Shown: positions 6,776 to 8,815 of the stretch, piece by piece | Layout: each line of letters begins with the position of its first letter | Numbering within the stretch: position 1 is the first letter of the stretch | Assembly (NCBI GenBank): GCA_902494555.1 | Contig: CABUTR010000049.1 | Location: forward strand, 1-8,815 | Origin: an uncultured Collinsella sp. | Lineage (GTDB): Bacteria; Actinomycetota; Coriobacteriia; Coriobacteriales; Coriobacteriaceae | Reading direction: 5' to 3' | Length of the DNA: 8,815 nucleotides | The notes under the pieces: model-generated | What the model was told of the DNA's origin: nothing | Databases searched by the model: none | The model's input: only the letters and a program-made list of their open reading frames with translations | Translations under genes and position numbers: made by a program

Positions 6776-7250
6776 ATCCAATCCTCATGAGGCAGCTGCC
6801 AAACTCCACGAGGTCGCCGTCGGCCACGCAGATCTCGAGCACCTCGCCATCCGCCTCTGCCGTCACCTCGTTGAGAACTTTCATGGCCTCGATGATGCAG
6901 AGGGTCTCACCGGCCTTGACCTTGGAGCCCACGCTCACAAACGGCTCGTCGCCCGGCGCCGGGGCAGCATAGAAAACGCCGACCATGGGAGCGGTCACCT
7001 CGGTGCCCTTGGGCTCCGGTGCGGCGGCAGGCGCCTGCGCGGCGGGCTCCGGTGCGGCGGCAGGCATGGAGACAGGAGCCACCGCCGGAGCAGTCACGGC
7101 ACCCGGCATAGGCATGGGCACGGCAACCGGCTGCGCGGCGCTCGCGCGCTCGAGTTCGACCGCGGTGCCATCGGGCTCCTCAACGCGTACGCGCGTGAGG
7201 CCGCGGTCCTCCATAACATCGGCTATCTCGGCAAGTCTTTTGGAATCCAT
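6774..7250 (-). CDS. accB: Biotin carboxyl carrier protein of acetyl-CoA carboxylase (AccB/BCCP)
   Basis: Carries carboxybiotin between AccC and the carboxyltransferase in the first committed step of fatty acid synthesis. It is 158 aa, normal for BCCP. Residues 1-35 are the N-terminal helical/strand segment (MDSKRLAEIADVMEDRGL and onward). Residues 36-82 are an Ala/Pro-rich flexible linker, and residues 83-157 are the biotinyl domain. The biotin attachment site is EAMKVLNEV with K124 as the modified Lys, and the typical thumb-containing TAPMVGVFYAAPAPGDEPFV precedes it. The ATG at 7250 has a GAGGAG Shine-Dalgarno at 7258-7263 (7 nt spacing) inside the end of fabF, which suggests translational coupling. 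The TAG stop overlaps the Shine-Dalgarno of fabZ. The linker carries a 33-bp-period duplication, listed separately. Confidence 0.96.
   Translation of the reverse strand: MDSKRLAEIADVMEDRGLTRVRVEEPDGTAVELERASAAQPVAVPMPMPGAVTAPAVAPVSMPAAAPEPAAQAPAAAPEPKGTEVTAPMVGVFYAAPAPGDEPFVSVGSKVKAGETLCIIEAMKVLNEVTAEADGEVLEICVADGDLVEFGSCLMRIG
7011..7065 (-). repeat. Short direct repeat in the accB linker
   Basis: Two identical 22-bp copies, 7011-7032 and 7044-7065, are spaced 33 bp (11 codons) start to start. On the minus strand each encodes PAAAPEP in the Ala/Pro linker between the N-terminal and biotinyl domains. The 33-bp period keeps the frame, so gain or loss of a unit would change linker length without disrupting the carrier. 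Confidence 0.85.
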
Positions 7251-7253
7251 GCT

Positions 7254-8501
7254 CTAGCTCCTCGTATATCTACGCAGCGCGATGGCGGCGTTGTGCCCGC
7301 CAAAGCCCAGGTTGGTCGAAAGCGCCCAGGTAAGGTCGGCGCGAACCGCGCGATTGGGCGTGTAGTCAAGATCGCAGGCGGGATCGGGCGTGTGGTAGTT
7401 AATGGTCGGCGGCACCACGCCCTGCTCGAGCGCCATGGCGCAGGCCATGACCTCGATGGCACCCGTGGCACCGATCATGTGGCCGGTCATCGACTTAGTC
7501 GACGAGACGTGCGCGGCGCGCGCCGCGTCCTCGCCGAGCGCACGCTTAATGCCCGCCGTCTCGGACGAATCGTTGAGCTTGGTCGATGTGCCGTGGGCAT
7601 TGATGTAGAGACCCTCGGAAGGCTTGACGTCGCCCTCGGTCACCGCCAGCGATATCGCGCGGGCAATGCCGGCAGCCTCGGGATCAGGGCTCGTAATGTG
7701 ATAGGCATCATCGGTGTTGCCGTAGCCCACGACCTCGGCATAAATGTGCGCACCGCGCGCCTGCGCATGTTCCATGCTCTCGAGTACCAGCACGCAGGCG
7801 CCCTCGCCCATCACAAAGCCATCGCGGCCTGCATCGAACGGGCGGCAAGCCGTCGCGGGATCAGGGTTGGCGGTCAATGCGCGGCAGGACGTAAAGCCCG
7901 CAACGGCATCGGGGATAATTGCGGCCTCGGCACCGCCGGCGAGAATCGCATCGGCATAGCCGTGCTTGATGGCGCGGAACGCCTCGCCCACTGCATGGGC
8001 CGAGGTTGCGCACGCGGTCACCACGGGCAGGGTCGGGCCCTTTGCCTTATGGCGAATCGCGATGTTGCCCGAAGCCATGTTGGGAATCATCATCGCAATC
8101 ATATAGGGCGATGCGCGGCGGGGCCCGCGGTCGGCAATCGTATGGACGTTGTCGACAAGCGTCTGCATGCCGCCCACGCCCGAGCCCACGTAGACGCCCA
8201 GGCGCTCGCGATCGATGGCGCCTTCGACATCAAAGCCCGCATCGTGCATCGCCTCGTCCGAAGCCGCCATCGCAAACTGAACGCAAGGGTCCAGATGCTT
8301 GGCGTCACGCTTGCCAAAGTACTCGTTGCCGTCAAAGCCCTTGACCTCGGCCGCCACCTTGACGGCAAATGCATCGGTATCGAAGTGCGTGATCGGGCCG
8401 ATGCCGCACGTGCCGGCGCACATTGCCGCCCAGGTGGCAAGCGCGGTGTTGCCGAGCGGCGACACAGCACCTATGCCGGTGATTGCAACTCTCTGTTCCA
8501 T
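7254..8501 (-). CDS. fabF: 3-oxoacyl-ACP synthase II FabF
   Basis: KAS II condensing enzyme: it joins malonyl-ACP to a growing acyl-ACP with loss of CO2, in the elongation step of FAS-II. With the ATG at 8501 the protein is 415 aa, the usual family length, and begins MEQRVAITGIGAVSPLG. The Cys-His-His triad is complete: C164 in TACATSAHAVG, H303 in NAHGTSTKLND, and H341 in STKSMTGHMIGATG. These sit within a residue of the E. coli FabF positions (163, 303, 340). The C-terminal GFGGHNAAIALRR is also typical. The frame is open further, to a TTG at 8519. However, the Shine-Dalgarno GAGGAG at 8508-8513 lies 6 nt before the ATG at 8501 and 3 nt before the one at 8504, so one of these ATGs is the likely start. 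The stop lies 3 bp before accB. Confidence 0.96.
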   Translation of the reverse strand: MEQRVAITGIGAVSPLGNTALATWAAMCAGTCGIGPITHFDTDAFAVKVAAEVKGFDGNEYFGKRDAKHLDPCVQFAMAASDEAMHDAGFDVEGAIDRERLGVYVGSGVGGMQTLVDNVHTIADRGPRRASPYMIAMMIPNMASGNIAIRHKAKGPTLPVVTACATSAHAVGEAFRAIKHGYADAILAGGAEAAIIPDAVAGFTSCRALTANPDPATACRPFDAGRDGFVMGEGACVLVLESMEHAQARGAHIYAEVVGYGNTDDAYHITSPDPEAAGIARAISLAVTEGDVKPSEGLYINAHGTSTKLNDSSETAGIKRALGEDAARAAHVSSTKSMTGHMIGATGAIEVMACAMALEQGVVPPTINYHTPDPACDLDYTPNRAVRADLTWALSTNLGFGGHNAAIALRRYTRS

Positions 8502-8507
8502 CATGGT

Positions 8508-8513
8508 CTCCTC
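8508..8513 (-). promoter_or_regulatory. Ribosome binding site of fabF
   Basis: GAGGAG on the minus strand, 6 nt before the ATG at 8501 and 3 nt before the ATG at 8504. It rules out the upstream TTG at 8519, whose position overlaps the region before this site, and favours MEQRVAITG as the N-terminus. Confidence 0.7.
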
Positions 8514-8540
8514 ATCCAAGCCGTTCTTCGGCCCTGATTT

Positions 8541-8815
8541 CTACATCGCCATTCCGCCGTCAACGCGTACAACCTCGCCCGTAATGTAGGAAGCCGCATC
8601 GCTCGCCAAAAAGCGCACTACGCCGGCCACTTCCTCGGGGCGCGCCATGCGCTTTAGGGGAATCTGGTCCTCGGTGGCCGCACGCACCTTTTCCGAGAGC
8701 TTTGCCGTCATATCTGTCTCGACAAACCCGGGGGCGACCGCGTTCACTCGCACGCCGCGGGGCGCAAGCTCGCGCGCTACCGCCTTGGTCAGGCCGATGA
8801 CGCCCGCCTTGGAGG
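8541..8815 (-). CDS. fabG: 3-oxoacyl-ACP reductase FabG (C-terminal part, 5' end outside window)
   Basis: NADPH-dependent reduction of 3-oxoacyl-ACP to 3-hydroxyacyl-ACP in the cytosolic FAS-II cycle. About 90 C-terminal residues are visible and the frame stays open to the window edge. It begins with SKAGVIGLTKAVARELA, where the Lys is the K of the SDR YxxxK catalytic motif (the Tyr is just off the edge). RVNAVAPGFVETDMT, the usual SDR segment after the active site, follows, then the RPEEVAGVVRFLASDAASYITG region and the terminal VVRVDGGMAM, which is typical of FabG. The codon at 8751-8753 is GTG within the conserved RGVRVNAV stretch, so it is an internal Val and not a start. The protein is the first visible gene of the fab-acc run and lies 39 bp upstream of fabF. 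Many SDR enzymes share this fold, but the motif set and the neighbours favour FabG strongly. Confidence 0.93.
   Translation of the reverse strand, partial: SKAGVIGLTKAVARELAPRGVRVNAVAPGFVETDMTAKLSEKVRAATEDQIPLKRMARPEEVAGVVRFLASDAASYITGEVVRVDGGMAM

Noticed and set aside
7293..8537. Long plus-strand open frame of 414 aa opposite fabF
   Set aside because: It is the antisense shadow of fabF, with no domain signature and no ribosome binding context.
8515..8540. Small hairpin between fabG and fabF (GCCG, five-base loop, CGGC)
   Set aside because: The stem is only four to five base pairs and has no T-run; it is too weak to call as a terminator or regulator inside an operon.

Overview
This window looks like chromosomal DNA of a GC-rich member of the Actinomycetota, most likely class Coriobacteriia (Collinsella or a relative). 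The lineage is inferred from the fused AccD-AccA carboxyltransferase, the compact type II fatty acid synthesis cluster, the presence of a PTS permease and the base composition. No rRNA or other marker gene is present, so it is not proven. All nine supported genes lie on the minus strand, and I describe them in transcription order, from high to low coordinates.

Region 1 (about 8815 to 3277) is a fatty acid initiation and elongation operon: fabG (5' end cut by the window edge), fabF, accB, fabZ, accC and a single-ORF accDA fusion. Apart from 39 bp between fabG and fabF, the genes are separated by 3 to 10 bp or overlap, and most have clear Shine-Dalgarno sequences. Together they supply the whole acetyl-CoA carboxylase (biotin carrier AccB, biotin carboxylase AccC, carboxyltransferase AccDA) and three FAS-II cycle enzymes: condensation (FabF), ketoreduction (FabG) and dehydration (FabZ). 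Enoyl reductase, malonyl transacylase, KAS III and ACP are not in view. They may lie beyond the upstream edge.

Region 2 (3276 to 1948) holds a stand-alone PTS EIIC permease of the glucose/beta-glucoside family, 40 bp after accDA. No EIIA or EIIB domain is attached or adjacent. Two same-orientation copies of a roughly 27 to 31 bp palindrome-ended repeat (GTGACA...TGTCAC) bound it. The first copy contributes the accDA stop codon, and the second lies 5 bp after the EIIC stop. A strong intrinsic terminator follows, and it is the only terminator seen for the preceding 6.8 kb.

Region 3 (1947 to 54) starts with a short AT-rich intergenic stretch, followed by a cation diffusion facilitator transporter with a manganese-type metal-site signature (NxxxD and DxxxD). 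Thirty-nine bp later comes a histidine-phosphatase (phosphoglycerate mutase-like) enzyme. These two probably form a separate transcription unit.

I see no phage, CRISPR, toxin, defence or transposase gene, and no clearly novel multi-gene system. The points most worth following are the repeat pair around the orphan EIIC gene, the placement of that gene at the end of a lipid operon, and the AccDA fusion.
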